64,000 bases of DNA, from the NCBI RefSeq assembly GCF_000829455.1, contig NZ_JXAK01000007.1, positions 62,001-126,000 on the forward strand, read 5' to 3'. Positions 45,872 to 56,046 of the stretch are shown piece after piece. This stretch comes from Gordoniibacillus kamchatkensis. GTDB lineage: Bacteria > Bacillota > Bacilli > Paenibacillales > NBRC-103111. Below the pieces are notes generated by a model. It searched no databases, was not told where the DNA came from, and worked only from the letters and a program-made list of their open reading frames with translations. Position 1 is the stretch's first letter, and every line of letters starts with the position of its first letter. The position numbers and the translations under genes were made by a program.

Positions 45872-46708
45872 TCATAAATACGGTTCAACGAGCTCTCTCA
45901 CGCGCTCGATGCCCGCCCACATGTCGCCGGGACCGTCGTATACGAGCGTGATCGGCCCTTCGTAGCCGCTCTGCCTGACGACATCCATGCAGCTCCGGAA
46001 TTCCTCGGCGTCGGGCAAGCCGCTGCCGTCCGTCATCGCTTTGGCATGGATCGACTCGCTTCGCGGTACAGTGCGGGAGAGCTCCTGCAGCTTGGCGGGG
46101 CCTTTGAAATTGCCGAAATCCGACGTTAGTCCGAGTTCCCCGCCGCACGCATCAAGCAGGGCCAGGCAATTGTCGGCCGTTGAGGTGAGCGGATGAAAAT
46201 TTTCAGTGACGACTTTCACGTTCTTGTCCCGCGCATAATCGACAAGCCGCTGCAGCTGGGCTGCCGCCAAGGCGACGGCTTCCCGGCTCGCCGGATCGGC
46301 GTCCCCGCCGATAATGCGGATTCGCTCGGCTCCGGCGGCGGAGGCGACGTCGATCCAGCCTTTCATCCATTCGATATCCGCCTCCCGGCGCCGCTCGTCC
46401 GGGTTCGTAATGTCGCCGTAGTCGGCAAGCAGCGTGTAAAACCGTATGCCCGCCCGCTCCACGGCGCCGCGCAGCTCCCGCAAATACGATTCGCTCGTAT
46501 CCGGAAAATGAAAATGGCACACTTCCATAGCGGCGAAGCCTCTGCTCATTAGCACGCCGGGAAGCTCGAGCAGAGATACGGTTTGCGGCTGCTCGTCGAC
46601 AACGGTCGCATGCGCGCCCCGCTCTTCGTCCCACTTCGTCCAGCGCATCGGACCGAGATTCCGGTGCAAGCTCCATGTCGTCAGCGACAAATAAGGCACA
46701 GCAATCAC
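45872..46708 (-). CDS. Sugar phosphate isomerase/epimerase-like TIM-barrel protein
   Basis: Xylose-isomerase-like barrel, 278 aa. Metal-ligand candidates: Glu/His in AAMEVCHFHFPD, Glu and His in VTENFHPLTST, Asp in GLTSDFGNFKG and His in ESIHAKAMTDG. It starts with GTG at 46708, but GGGAGA abuts that codon; a second GTG at 46699 has better spacing. It sits between the peptidase and the epimerase and probably acts on a sugar or sugar acid. Confidence 0.9.
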   Translation of the reverse strand: MIAVPYLSLTTWSLHRNLGPMRWTKWDEERGAHATVVDEQPQTVSLLELPGVLMSRGFAAMEVCHFHFPDTSESYLRELRGAVERAGIRFYTLLADYGDITNPDERRREADIEWMKGWIDVASAAGAERIRIIGGDADPASREAVALAAAQLQRLVDYARDKNVKVVTENFHPLTSTADNCLALLDACGGELGLTSDFGNFKGPAKLQELSRTVPRSESIHAKAMTDGSGLPDAEEFRSCMDVVRQSGYEGPITLVYDGPGDMWAGIERVRELVEPYL

Positions 46709-46730
46709 TCTCCCTTTCCTGATTAAGATA

Positions 46731-47822
46731 CTATACGCCGATCACCATCAGTTCTTTCGGAAAAGTTGTCAATACTTCCGCCCCGTTCCTGGTGACGAAT
46801 ACATTGTCCTCGATGCGGACGCCGCCGATCTCCGGCATATAAATGCCCGGCTCCGCGGTAAACGTCATCCCTTCCCGGACCGGATCGGCATTGTTCGCAT
46901 GAATCGACGGATATTCATGGATTTCCAGACCGAAGCCGTGCCCGGCGCGGGTGATGAAATGCGGCCCGTAGCCTCTCTGCTCGATGACGCCGCGCGCCGC
47001 CAAATCGAGGCTGCCGAGCGGAACGCCCGGCCGCACCGCGGCGATCATCGCCAGGTTCGCCTGCAGCACGGCGTCGTAAATGTCCCGGCACTTGTCCCCG
47101 ATATCGCCGACGGCGAACGTCCGGGTCAAGTCCGAGGCATAGCCGTCAATAAAGACGCCCGCGTCGAACAGCAGCAGGTCGCCCTCCCGAATCGGCTCCA
47201 CCCCCGGCACGCCGTGCGGCAGTCCGGATTTGCGGCCGGTCAGCACCATCGTTTCGAACGACGGGCTGTCCGCGCCGAGCCGCTTCATGCGGTATTCCAT
47301 TTCGGCGACGAGCTCGAGCTCGGTCACACCCGGTTTCACGAGAGCGATCGTATCGCGAAAGACGTCCTCGATGCAGCGGATGGCGCGCCTGATCACGGCG
47401 ACTTCCCCGTCGCTTTTGACAACGCGCATCAAGGCGAGCTTCCCGTCCAAGCCGATCGCCTGCTTCGCGCCAGTCGCCTCCAGCAGCGCCCGGTAGCGCT
47501 TCACGTTCAGGTGTTCTTCCTGAAGGCCGATGCGGCTCATTCCGCTTCCCAAGTGCCGCTGCAGCACCTCGTAAGCATTTTGCGCATCGTCGTGGGCGTA
47601 TATCGCCTTAACGCTGGACGTCTGCACCGCCTTCTCCCTGTCGAGCGCGGGCACGAACAGAAACGGCTCGCCGCCTTTCGGGCAGACGAAGGCCAAAAAC
47701 CGCTCGTGCGGATCCGTCATAAAGCCGGTGAAATAATAAATAAGCTTCGGCAGCGTAATCACAATCGCATCCAAAGCTTCTTGCTCCAGCAAGCTGTACA
47801 AGTTGTCGATACGAGCGTTCAT
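46731..47822 (-). CDS. M24-family metallopeptidase (Xaa-Pro aminopeptidase/creatinase type)
   Basis: 363 aa. Creatinase-like N-terminal domain, then the pita-bread catalytic domain with metal ligands Asp in LLFDAGVFIDGYASDLTRTF (two Asp), His in FITRAGHGFGLEIHEYP, Glu in TAEPGIYMPE and the last Glu in GVRIEDNVFVT. All five ligands are present. Start chosen at 47822 (MNARIDNLYSLLEQEA) over upstream codons that overlap a terminator. First gene of a three-gene operon; cleaves Xaa-Pro peptides or acts as a prolidase or creatinase-like hydrolase. Confidence 0.92.
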   Translation of the reverse strand: MNARIDNLYSLLEQEALDAIVITLPKLIYYFTGFMTDPHERFLAFVCPKGGEPFLFVPALDREKAVQTSSVKAIYAHDDAQNAYEVLQRHLGSGMSRIGLQEEHLNVKRYRALLEATGAKQAIGLDGKLALMRVVKSDGEVAVIRRAIRCIEDVFRDTIALVKPGVTELELVAEMEYRMKRLGADSPSFETMVLTGRKSGLPHGVPGVEPIREGDLLLFDAGVFIDGYASDLTRTFAVGDIGDKCRDIYDAVLQANLAMIAAVRPGVPLGSLDLAARGVIEQRGYGPHFITRAGHGFGLEIHEYPSIHANNADPVREGMTFTAEPGIYMPEIGGVRIEDNVFVTRNGAEVLTTFPKELMVIGV

Positions 47823-47886
47823 CGGACGGCTCATCCTTCCAAGAGGGATTACCCAGATTGTACCATATCGTACAGGCAGGTGCAGT

Positions 47887-47930
47887 ACAAAAAAACGATG
47901 GCGGACGGGCTGCGGTCCGCGCATCGTTTG
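47887..47930 (-). terminator. Terminator of the pfl operon
   Basis: AAACGATG ... CATCGTTT arms with an internal CGGAC/GTCCG stem, followed on the minus strand by seven T. It lies 30 bp after the truncated germination gene. Confidence 0.88.
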
Positions 47931-47959
47931 CGATCGATCACGGTCAAGGGCGTGATTTC

Positions 47960-48763
47960 CTAGAACCGTAGCTTGTATTTGCCCGTATCCCGAACCCGCA
48001 GCTTGACGTCAACTCCGGAAAGGGAATGTTCCCGCAGCGGAAACGATTGACCGGCAAAATAACGTTTCCGGAGACTTTGGTTGGTGCGGTACCGGTTCGT
48101 CAGCAAAAGCAGCAAGATTAGCTCGGCGAAGCCGGCGATGATGTAAACGCCGCCGGCAACAACGGGGGCGAAGCCGTTTTCCAATACGGGGAATAGAAGT
48201 TTGTATTGTTTATGAGGCAAGTTGGCTGTCATGACAAAGTAGCCCAATACGGCGACTAGAGGAAGCAACATGCCGCCCACAACAGCGATGACTCTTGCTC
48301 CTTGATCGGCAGTAATGACGCAGAGAACAATAAAGACGAAGGAAATGAACCCTTTCGGCGTAGAAGGAAGGTACGCCATTTCCAGCCAGTCCATCGTCTC
48401 CTTTATGGTAATAGCGGCTATCGAAACCACATAGAGCCCAAGCAAAGCCATGATCGCCCAAGCGATCGCCGCATGGCTTCGCCGCGCCAAATAATGCTGC
48501 AGCCGGCTGCTTCCTATCCGCTTCATGACAAACCCGATAACAGCCGCCAAGCAGACGGCCGGACCAGCCGCAAACAAGACGGAAAGCCAGGAATCTCTCC
48601 CGGCTACGTCCAGCAATATGGGGATTAAGATGACGTGATCCATGAGTCCCGCCGATAAAATCACCAGCATCATCAAGTGGGTACGGCCGATCATACGTAG
48701 AGAATTACCTCCGGCCTCCATTTCCGCTTGTTTTTCCCACTTGCCGGATTCTTTATTCATCAT
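47960..48763 (-). pseudogene. Truncated GerAB-type spore germination permease
   Basis: 267-aa remnant of a GerB-family (amino acid permease-like) germinant receptor subunit, normally about 365 aa with ten helices. Visible family blocks: LVILSAGLMDHVILIPILLD, GRDSWLSVLFA, LEMAYLPSTPKGFI, LFPVLENGFAPVV and GFAELILLLLLTNRYRT. After helix 7 or so the sequence changes to an unrelated charged tail, and only 30 bp remain before the terminator, so the last three helices are deleted, not frameshifted. The start ATGATG overlaps the pflA stop, so the remnant is still translationally coupled to pflA. Confidence 0.75.
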
Positions 48764-49524
48764 CGCCGCGTTTCTCCCGCAGCGGGACGCTCCATTCGGC
48801 CGCCGGCAAGCCGCCGCATATCTACGATATGGCGGGCCCGCTCCATCTCTTGTTCGCTTGGGACAGGAACGCGCTCCAAAGCATACGTCTTTCCGAGCTG
48901 CCGCCATTTGTACGCTCCCATATTGTGATAAGGCAGCAATTCCACCTTTTCCACGTTGTCCAGTTCGCCGATAAACTCCCCGAGCGCCTTCAAGTCGACA
49001 TAACTGTCCGTGAGGCCAGGAACGAGCACGTGCCGGATCCATACCGGTATGCTGCGTTCGGACAGCCGCCTGGCAAACCTGATAATGGTGTCGTTCGGAT
49101 GGCCGGTGAGTGCGATGTGCTTGGCGCGGTCCATCTGCTTCAGGTCCAATAAGACCAAATCCGTCACGTCCAGCAGCTTCTCCGCATGCGCCGGATCGCA
49201 AAAGCCCGATGAATCGAGGGCGGTGTGCAAATTCCAGCGCCGCTTGCAAGCTAGGAATAGCTCGGTCAGGAAGGGGGCCTGCAGCATCGGCTCTCCTCCC
49301 GTAACCGTAATGCCTCCGCCCGATCTCCGGTAATAGTCGAGATAAGGCTCGACTTCGGACAAAATCTCTTCGACATCGGCTGATCTGCCGCCCGTTCTGT
49401 CCCACGTATCGGGATTGTGGCAATATTGGCATTGCAAAGCGCAGCCCTGCATGAAAAGTACAAAGCGTATCCCCGGACCGTCCACGGTGCCGAAAGTTTC
49501 AATCGAGTGAATGCGGCCTTTCAT
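48760..49524 (-). CDS. pflA: Pyruvate formate-lyase activating enzyme
   Basis: Radical-SAM activase, 254 aa. It uses a [4Fe-4S] cluster bound by C28, C32 and C35 (CALQCQYC) and SAM to install the glycyl radical on PflB. Other signatures: GTVDGPGIRFVLFMQG and GGITVTGGEPMLQ. It lies 30 bp after pflB and its stop overlaps the germination remnant. Works in the cytoplasm under anoxia. Confidence 0.95.
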   Translation of the reverse strand: MKGRIHSIETFGTVDGPGIRFVLFMQGCALQCQYCHNPDTWDRTGGRSADVEEILSEVEPYLDYYRRSGGGITVTGGEPMLQAPFLTELFLACKRRWNLHTALDSSGFCDPAHAEKLLDVTDLVLLDLKQMDRAKHIALTGHPNDTIIRFARRLSERSIPVWIRHVLVPGLTDSYVDLKALGEFIGELDNVEKVELLPYHNMGAYKWRQLGKTYALERVPVPSEQEMERARHIVDMRRLAGGRMERPAAGETRR

Positions 49525-49554
49525 GCGCTTACACTTCCTTCTGCCGAATCGGCT

Positions 49555-51825
49555 CTAGAACGTTCCGTGGAACGTACGGTTGATGACATCCAGCTGCTGT
49601 TCCCTGGTCAGCTTGATAAAGTTGACGGCATAGCCCGACACGCGGATCGTCAGCTGCGGGTAATTTTCCGGATGCTCCATCGCATCGAGCAGCTGCGCTC
49701 TGTCGAACACGTTCACGTTGAGATGGTGGCCGCCGCTTAGGGCATAACCGTCCAAGAGCGACACAAGGTTGCCCACGCGGTTGTGCGGCTCTCGCCCGAG
49801 CGCTTTCGGCACGATGGTGAATGTGTTCGAGATGCCGTCTAGACTGTGCTCGTAAGGAATTTTCGCCACGGAGGCAAGAGATGCGAGAGCGCCTTTGCGG
49901 TCCCGGCCGTGCATCGGGTTCGCTCCCGGAGCGAAAGGCTCGCCCGCTTTGCGCCCATCTGGCGTGCTGCCCGTCTTTTTGCCGTACACGACGTTCGAGG
50001 TGATCGTCAGCACCGACATCGTATGCATCGCTCCGCGGTACGTTTCATGCTTGCGCAGTTTGTTCATGAACGACTCGACGACCTGAACGGCGATGCTGTC
50101 GACCCGTTCGTCGTTGTTGCCGTACTGCGGGTATTCCCCTTCGATGGCGAAATCGACGGCGACGCCCTGCTCGTTGCGCACCGGACGCACGACTGCGTGC
50201 TTGATGGCGCTCAGGCTATCGGCTACAACGGACAAGCCGGCGATGCCGCACGCCATCGTGCGCAAAATGTCCCGGTCGTGCAGCGCCATCTCCAGACGTT
50301 CGTAGCAATATTTGTCATGCATGTAATGGATGACGTTAAGCGTATTGACGTACAGACCGGCCAGCCATTCCAGCATGCGGTCGTATTGTTGCATCACTTC
50401 GTCGTAATCGAGCACCTCCGAGGTGATGGGGGCTGTTGCCGGCCCTACTTGCATACCGAGTTTCTCGTCGACGCCGCCGTTGATAGCGTACAGCAGCGCT
50501 TTGGCCAAGTTGGCGCGGGCACCGAAAAACTGCATCTGCTTGCCGATCCGCATCGCCGATACGCAGCAGGCAATGCCGTAATCGTCGCCGTAATACGGGC
50601 GCATCAGGTCGTCATTCTCGTACTGGATGGAGCTCGTATCGATCGACACTTTGGCGCAGTACCGCTTGAACGGCTCAGGCAGCTTCTCCGACCAAAGAAC
50701 GGTCAAGTTCGGCTCCGGCGCCGGCCCCAAATTGTACAAGGTGTGCAAAATCCGCAGCGAGCTGCGCGTCACCCGGGTCTCGCCGCTGAGAGCCATGCCG
50801 CCGATCGACTCCGTCACCCAGGTCGGGTCGCCGCTGAACAGCTCGTTGTAGTCGGGCGTGCGCAGAAACTTGACCAGGCGCAGCTTCATGACGAAATGGT
50901 CGATCAGCTCTTGCGCCTCATCTTCCGTCAACGTCCCTTCCATCAAATCCCGTTCGATGTAAGTGTCGAGGAAGCTCGATACCCGGCCGAGGCTCATCGC
51001 TGCCCCGTTCTGCTCTTTGATCGCCGCGAGATAAGCGAAATAGAGCCACTGCACCGCTTCCTTGGCGTTATTCGCCGGCCGCGAGATGTCGAAGCCGTAC
51101 GATGCCGCCATCCGCTTCAGCTCCTGTAAGCTGCGCACTTGCTCCGAAAGCTCCTCCCGCGCGCGAATGACGGATTCGCTCATCGCGTCCACTTCGAGCT
51201 GCAGCAGGTCGTTCTTTTTGTCTTCGATCAGACGATCGACGCCGTAGAGCGGGACGCGGCGGTAATCGCCGATAATGCGCCCCCGCCCATACGCGTCCGG
51301 AAGACCGGTAATAATTCCCGCTTTGCGGGCTAATTTCATTTCCGCCGTATACGCGTCGAACACGCCCTGATTATGCGTTTTGCGTATGTCCGTGAACAGC
51401 CGCACGATGTCGTCCGGCAGTTCAAAGCCGTAAGCCCGGCAAGCGTCGATCACCATGCGGACGCCGCCAAAAGGCTGAATGGACCGTTTGAGCGGCGCAT
51501 CCGTCTGAAGGCCGACGATCTGCTCTTTCTCCTTGTCAATATAACCTGGAGCATGCGATGTGATCGTGGATACGGTGTCGACGTCGACATCCAGCACGCC
51601 GCCGTTCTCCCGCTCCAGCCGCATCCATTCGCGGATTTGCCGCCAAAGCTCCTTCGTCCTCTCCGTCGGTCCGGCCAAAAACCGTTCGTCTCCGCGGTAG
51701 GGGGTCAAATTGCTGTCGATAAAATCTTTGACGTCGATCCCGCGCTGCCATTTCCCGGGCTTGAACCCTCTCCAGCCATCGTTGTCGGATTGCCGTCTTG
51801 CCGCTTCAGATTCGGTCATTGCCAT
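49555..51825 (-). CDS. pflB: Formate C-acetyltransferase (pyruvate formate-lyase)
   Basis: 756-aa glycyl-radical enzyme converting pyruvate and CoA to acetyl-CoA and formate. Active-site cysteines C420 and C421 (GIACCVSAM) and radical Gly at about 731 (RVSGYAV) near the C-terminus. Length matches the family. Preceded by adhE (21 bp gap) and followed by pflA, forming a mixed-acid/ethanol fermentation unit. The operon is headed by a predicted FNR-dependent promoter at 56.8 kb. Confidence 0.96.
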   Translation of the reverse strand: MAMTESEAARRQSDNDGWRGFKPGKWQRGIDVKDFIDSNLTPYRGDERFLAGPTERTKELWRQIREWMRLERENGGVLDVDVDTVSTITSHAPGYIDKEKEQIVGLQTDAPLKRSIQPFGGVRMVIDACRAYGFELPDDIVRLFTDIRKTHNQGVFDAYTAEMKLARKAGIITGLPDAYGRGRIIGDYRRVPLYGVDRLIEDKKNDLLQLEVDAMSESVIRAREELSEQVRSLQELKRMAASYGFDISRPANNAKEAVQWLYFAYLAAIKEQNGAAMSLGRVSSFLDTYIERDLMEGTLTEDEAQELIDHFVMKLRLVKFLRTPDYNELFSGDPTWVTESIGGMALSGETRVTRSSLRILHTLYNLGPAPEPNLTVLWSEKLPEPFKRYCAKVSIDTSSIQYENDDLMRPYYGDDYGIACCVSAMRIGKQMQFFGARANLAKALLYAINGGVDEKLGMQVGPATAPITSEVLDYDEVMQQYDRMLEWLAGLYVNTLNVIHYMHDKYCYERLEMALHDRDILRTMACGIAGLSVVADSLSAIKHAVVRPVRNEQGVAVDFAIEGEYPQYGNNDERVDSIAVQVVESFMNKLRKHETYRGAMHTMSVLTITSNVVYGKKTGSTPDGRKAGEPFAPGANPMHGRDRKGALASLASVAKIPYEHSLDGISNTFTIVPKALGREPHNRVGNLVSLLDGYALSGGHHLNVNVFDRAQLLDAMEHPENYPQLTIRVSGYAVNFIKLTREQQLDVINRTFHGTF

Positions 51826-51846
51826 GACGAGCGCCTCCTGATTTGA

Positions 51847-54456
51847 TTATTCGAACTTGCCGTAAAACGCTTTGCGATAAATGTCCGCGAGCTCGGTTAC
51901 GAGCGGCATGCGCGGATTGGCCGTCGTGCACTGATCCTCGAATGCGCGGTCGGCCAAGGCGCCGACCTTCGCTTCGAAATCGGCCGGATCGAAGCCGAGA
52001 TCCTGGAACTTTTCCGGAATGCCGAGCGATTTGTTCAGCTTGCGCACCAGTTCGATGAGGCTGTTCACGCCTTCTTCCGTCGTACGCGCGGGCAGCCCCA
52101 GCATGCGGGCGATTTCGGCATAGCGCAGATCGGCGACAAAATGGTCGTATTTCGGGAACGAAGCGAACTTGGTCGGTTTCTGCGCGTTGTAGCGGATGAC
52201 GTGCGGCATCAATATCGCGTTCGTGCGCCCGTGCGCGGTATGATACTCGCCGCCCCACTTGTGCGCCAGGCTGTGGTTGATGCCCAGGAACGCGTTGGCG
52301 AACGCCATACCGGCTATCGTGGAGGCGTTGTGCATTTTTTCGCGGGCAAGCGGGTCCGCCGTATGGTACGACTTCTCGATGTTTTCGTACACGAGGCGGA
52401 TGGCGTGAAGCGCCAGGCCGTCCGTATAGTCGCTCGCCATCACCGACACATAAGCCTCGATCGCGTGCGTCAAAACGTCCATGCCCGTATCGGCTACGGC
52501 ATTTTTCGGCAAGCTGTAAACGAACTCGGGATCGACGATCGCCACGTCCGGCGTCAGCTCGTAATCGGCAAGCGGATATTTCGTGTTCCCTTTCTGCTTG
52601 TCGGTAATGACGGCAAATGACGTTACTTCCGAGCCGGTGCCGGATGTGGTCGGAATCGCCACAAACTTCGCCTTCAGTCCGAGATGCGGATATTTGTACA
52701 CCCGTTTGCGGATGTCGAGAAACTTTTGCTTCAGCGACTGGAAGCTGGTGTCCGGATACTCGTAAAACAGCCACATCGCTTTCGCCGCGTCCATCGGCGA
52801 GCCGCCGCCGAGAGCGATGATGCAGTCCGGCTGGAAGCTGTCCATGAGCGCCTTTCCTTTTTGCACCGTTTCCACGGAAGGATCGGGCTCGACGTCGGAG
52901 AACACTTCCAGCTGCACCGGCGTTTGCCGTTTGCGCAAGTAGTACTCGATTTTGTCGACGTAGCCGAGTTTGACCATCATCGGGTCGGTGACGATCATCA
53001 CTCTGGAGATGTCCGGCATCTTCTCGAGATATTGCGTGGCCCCGCGCTCGAAATATACTTTCGGCGGAACTTTGAACCACTGCATGTTGACGGTGCGCTG
53101 GGCAATGCGTTTGATATTGAGCAAATGGACTGCCGTCACGTTGGCGGTCGTCGAGTTGTGGCCGTACGAACCGCAGCCGAGCGTGAGCGACGGCAGATTG
53201 GTGTTGTAAATGTCGCCGATCGCGCCGTGCGTGGACGGGGCGTTCACGATGACGCGGCCGGTTTGCAGGCACGCGGCGAAAGCGTCGATGGCCTCGCGGT
53301 TATGCGAATGAATGACGGAAGAATGGCCCATGCCGCCGAAGGCGACGATTTCGGCTGCCCGCTCGATGCCTTGCGCGGCATTCTTCACCTTGTAACAAGC
53401 GAGTATCGGACTCAGCTTCTCGGCGGAAAGCGGATAGGCCGGCCCGACGCCTTGCAGCTCGGCGACGAGAATTTTCGTATCGGCGGGTACGTGAATTCCG
53501 GCCATTGCGGCGATTTTCACCGCCGGCTGGCCGACGATGTCCGCGTTCACCGCGCACGATTCCTTATGAATGGCAAGCCTAGAGACGGCTTCGGTCTCTT
53601 CTTTCGTGAGGAAGCAGCAGCCCAGCTCCTTCATGAGCTTTTTGGCCTCGTCGTAAACGGGCTCCTCGATAATAACGGATTGCTCGGAAGCACAAATCAT
53701 GCCGTTGTCGAACGTTTTGGACAAAATGAGATCGGTGACCGCCTGCAGCAGCTCCGCCGTTTTTTCGATAAAGCAAGGGACGTTGCCCGGGCCTACGCCA
53801 AGCGCCGGCTTGCCGGTGCTGTAGGCGGCCTTGACCATCGAAGCTCCGCCTGTCGCCAGTACAAGCGCGATATCGGGATGGTTCATGAGCAGCCGGGTCG
53901 CTTCCAGAGACGGCACTTCGATCCATTGGATGCAGTGCTGCGGCGCTCCGCTTTTCACGGCGGCTTCCAGCAGCACGCTTGCTGCAACCGCGCTGCATCG
54001 CTGCGCGGACGGGTGAAAGGCGAAGATGATCGGATTCCGCGTCTTCACGGCGATAAGCGCTTTGAACATCGCAGTCGAGGTCGGATTGGTTACCGGGGTG
54101 ACGCCGGCGATGACGCCTACCGGTTCGGCTATTTTCCGGTAGCTTTCATACGGGTTGTCCTCGATAATCCCGACCGTTTTGACGTGTTTAATGCTATGGT
54201 AAATATACTCGGTGGCAAATATGTTTTTGGTCATTTTGTCCTCGTACACGCCGCGCCCCGTTTCCTCGACGGCCATTTTGGCCAAAGCCATATGCTTGTC
54301 GAGTCCCGCTAAAGCCATCTCCTGCACGATGCGGTCGACCTGCTGCTGATCCAGCTTCATGTATTCCTCCAGAGCTTTTTTGGCGCGGGCGACGAGCTTG
54401 CCCACTTCCTCCTGCGCCGAAACAGGTTCCGCGACTTTACCTTCTTTTATTGCCAT
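51847..54456 (-). CDS. adhE: Bifunctional acetaldehyde-CoA/alcohol dehydrogenase
   Basis: 869-aa AdhE reducing acetyl-CoA to ethanol with NADH. The N-terminal ALDH domain has the catalytic Cys in DNGMICASEQSVI and the cofactor loop GVGPGNVPCFIEK. The C-terminal Fe-ADH domain has TTSGTGSEVTSFAV, MDVLTHAIEAYVS and the His ligands in INHSLAHKWGGEYHTAHGR. Works with PflB to balance redox in anoxia. It lies 48 bp after a Usp gene across a 15-bp dyad. Confidence 0.96.
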   Translation of the reverse strand: MAIKEGKVAEPVSAQEEVGKLVARAKKALEEYMKLDQQQVDRIVQEMALAGLDKHMALAKMAVEETGRGVYEDKMTKNIFATEYIYHSIKHVKTVGIIEDNPYESYRKIAEPVGVIAGVTPVTNPTSTAMFKALIAVKTRNPIIFAFHPSAQRCSAVAASVLLEAAVKSGAPQHCIQWIEVPSLEATRLLMNHPDIALVLATGGASMVKAAYSTGKPALGVGPGNVPCFIEKTAELLQAVTDLILSKTFDNGMICASEQSVIIEEPVYDEAKKLMKELGCCFLTKEETEAVSRLAIHKESCAVNADIVGQPAVKIAAMAGIHVPADTKILVAELQGVGPAYPLSAEKLSPILACYKVKNAAQGIERAAEIVAFGGMGHSSVIHSHNREAIDAFAACLQTGRVIVNAPSTHGAIGDIYNTNLPSLTLGCGSYGHNSTTANVTAVHLLNIKRIAQRTVNMQWFKVPPKVYFERGATQYLEKMPDISRVMIVTDPMMVKLGYVDKIEYYLRKRQTPVQLEVFSDVEPDPSVETVQKGKALMDSFQPDCIIALGGGSPMDAAKAMWLFYEYPDTSFQSLKQKFLDIRKRVYKYPHLGLKAKFVAIPTTSGTGSEVTSFAVITDKQKGNTKYPLADYELTPDVAIVDPEFVYSLPKNAVADTGMDVLTHAIEAYVSVMASDYTDGLALHAIRLVYENIEKSYHTADPLAREKMHNASTIAGMAFANAFLGINHSLAHKWGGEYHTAHGRTNAILMPHVIRYNAQKPTKFASFPKYDHFVADLRYAEIARMLGLPARTTEEGVNSLIELVRKLNKSLGIPEKFQDLGFDPADFEAKVGALADRAFEDQCTTANPRMPLVTELADIYRKAFYGKFE

Positions 54457-54483
54457 AATCGAATCCTCTCCTTGAGCAGCGAA

Positions 54484-54498
54484 GTATCGGTCCGATAC
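54484..54498. promoter_or_regulatory. 15-bp dyad between usp and adhE
   Basis: Perfect GTATCGG-T-CCGATAC dyad in the 48-bp gap upstream of adhE. It may be a protein-binding site or an RNA processing hairpin; no promoter hexamers are clear next to it. Confidence 0.4.
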
Positions 54499-54504
54499 GG
54501 CCGA

Positions 54505-54939
54505 TTATTTGACGATGAATGCCGGCACTCGGGAATGCTGAACGACATAATGGCTGACGCTTCCCAAAAACAGCTCTTTGAGCCCGCTAAGCCCGCGGCA
54601 GCCCATGACGATAAGGTCGATGCCGGTATGAGCGGCATATTCGACAAGTTTTGTTCCAGGCTGGCCCTCCAGCGCACTCACGATTACCTGATTGCCCATC
54701 CCCTCTACGGATGCCTTTACGTCTTCCAGCATGCGCTGCGCTCTTACTTTGCGCAGGTCCCAAACCCGCCTGGTTTCCACCTCCATTTTGTCGAGACGCG
54801 GCATGGGCTTTACCACGAACACGATGTGCAGCTCAATATGCTTATCCTGCATAGCCAATTTCAATGCTGTTTTCAGCGCTTTTTCCGCGAGCTCCGATCC
54901 GTCGTAGGCTACCAAAATTTTGGAAAAGAACGTCAGCAT
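54505..54939 (-). CDS. Universal stress protein (UspA family)
   Basis: 144-aa Usp-fold protein. Begins MLTFFSKILVAYDGSELAEK. ATP-binding signature GCRGLSGLKELFLGSVSHYV (G-x2-G-x9-G-S type). The start at 54939 has AAAGGGG upstream. Third Usp of the anaerobic operon and directly upstream of adhE, suggesting a role in anaerobic or energy-limited stress, as for Usp proteins in other bacteria. Confidence 0.92.
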   Translation of the reverse strand: MLTFFSKILVAYDGSELAEKALKTALKLAMQDKHIELHIVFVVKPMPRLDKMEVETRRVWDLRKVRAQRMLEDVKASVEGMGNQVIVSALEGQPGTKLVEYAAHTGIDLIVMGCRGLSGLKELFLGSVSHYVVQHSRVPAFIVK

Positions 54940-54975
54940 GACGTTTGCCCCTTTCTTTGCCCGCATCGTCCTCCG

Positions 54976-55401
54976 CTACTTGACGATCAGCACCGGAATA
55001 TCGGCATTTTGCGCCACAAAATGGCTGACACTGCCCAAAATGAGCTCCTTCAATCCGCTTAGCCCTCTGCTCCCGACCACGATCATGTCGCAGCCGTTAC
55101 TTGCCGCGAACTTTACAATTTCGTCTTCCGGAATGCCGGATACGACGGAGACCGTTTGCGGATTCGCAAGACCGCTCAATCTGCGCTCCGCTTTGCCCGC
55201 GACATCCTGCCCATGCTTCATGTCATATTCAAACAGACTACCGTCACCGGTAACATAGATGGCCCCCGTCCGGGGTCTGACAACATGGAGCACGTGAATG
55301 CCGATACGGGGGTCCATGGCCGCAATCGAAACAGCTTTGTCCAAAGCTTTTTCCGACGCGACCGATCCGTCGAACGCCACCAGAATGTTGGAACAAAACA
55401 T
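54976..55401 (-). CDS. Universal stress protein (UspA family)
   Basis: 141-aa Usp. Starts MFCSNILVAFDGSVASEKAL with GCGGGGAT ahead; nucleotide loop GSRGLSGLKELILGSVSHFV. Adjacent to another Usp and probably formed by an old duplication, since the two share layout and the C-terminal SVSHxVxQ-like block. Confidence 0.92.
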   Translation of the reverse strand: MFCSNILVAFDGSVASEKALDKAVSIAAMDPRIGIHVLHVVRPRTGAIYVTGDGSLFEYDMKHGQDVAGKAERRLSGLANPQTVSVVSGIPEDEIVKFAASNGCDMIVVGSRGLSGLKELILGSVSHFVAQNADIPVLIVK

Positions 55402-55487
55402 AACACATCCCCGCTTTCGTATTGGATTTGCCTGCACCCGTTTCCGCTGCCGTCAAGAGGTGATGATCCCGTACGTATCCCCTTTGG

Positions 55488-56033
55488 TCATGAATGAAAG
55501 TAATCGATATCGGTCAGCATCTGTTCCGCCAGGGGGAAAATCAGCTCTTCCTCCAATTCGAAATGCTCTTGCAGAATGAGGCAGGCCTGCAACAGATGCG
55601 CCGCCGCTTGGCGATTTTGCTCCCTCGTCGCTGCCTCAGGCAAAGCTTCTTCCGCTTCAAAGAACGATTGCGCGAAAAGATCGGCCAGCTTTTGCTCCTT
55701 TTCCATGACCCAGATCGAAGGGGTTATGGATGGCTTCAGCAGCCGGTGAAAATATAAATTGACGACGGGAAACACTTCCCGCTCCTCCCACTCCGAATGT
55801 GCGTGCAGCCGGCGCATAAAGTCCACCATACGGCGTTTCAGCGCTTGCAATATAGCTCTGGCACGCTTCGTATCCGTCTCGTCATAAATCGATTGGGCAA
55901 CGAACCGGATGTCTTGCAGCTCCTCGGTCAGCTGGTCGTGTTCATCCTTCAGCCTCATCGAAACCAGCATCCAGGGGGAAGGGCAGGCGACGTTGGACGG
56001 ATCGAGAGCTTGGGATTCTTTCGCATGGACCAT
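55488..56033 (-). CDS. Hemerythrin-like (HHE) cation-binding protein
   Basis: 181-aa four-helix protein starting MVHAKESQALDPSNVACPSP, with AAGGAGG before it. His/Glu pattern of HHE domains: DEHDQLTEELQDI, LHAHSEWEEREVFPVVN and LQEHFELEEELIFPLAEQM. Such proteins bind a di-iron centre and may sense or store O2 or NO, or repair iron-sulfur clusters. It sits in the anaerobic operon between the zinc-ribbon gene and the two Usp genes, fitting redox-stress control. Confidence 0.87.
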   Translation of the reverse strand: MVHAKESQALDPSNVACPSPWMLVSMRLKDEHDQLTEELQDIRFVAQSIYDETDTKRARAILQALKRRMVDFMRRLHAHSEWEEREVFPVVNLYFHRLLKPSITPSIWVMEKEQKLADLFAQSFFEAEEALPEAATREQNRQAAAHLLQACLILQEHFELEEELIFPLAEQMLTDIDYFHS

Positions 56034-56046
56034 ACTGGTACCTCCT

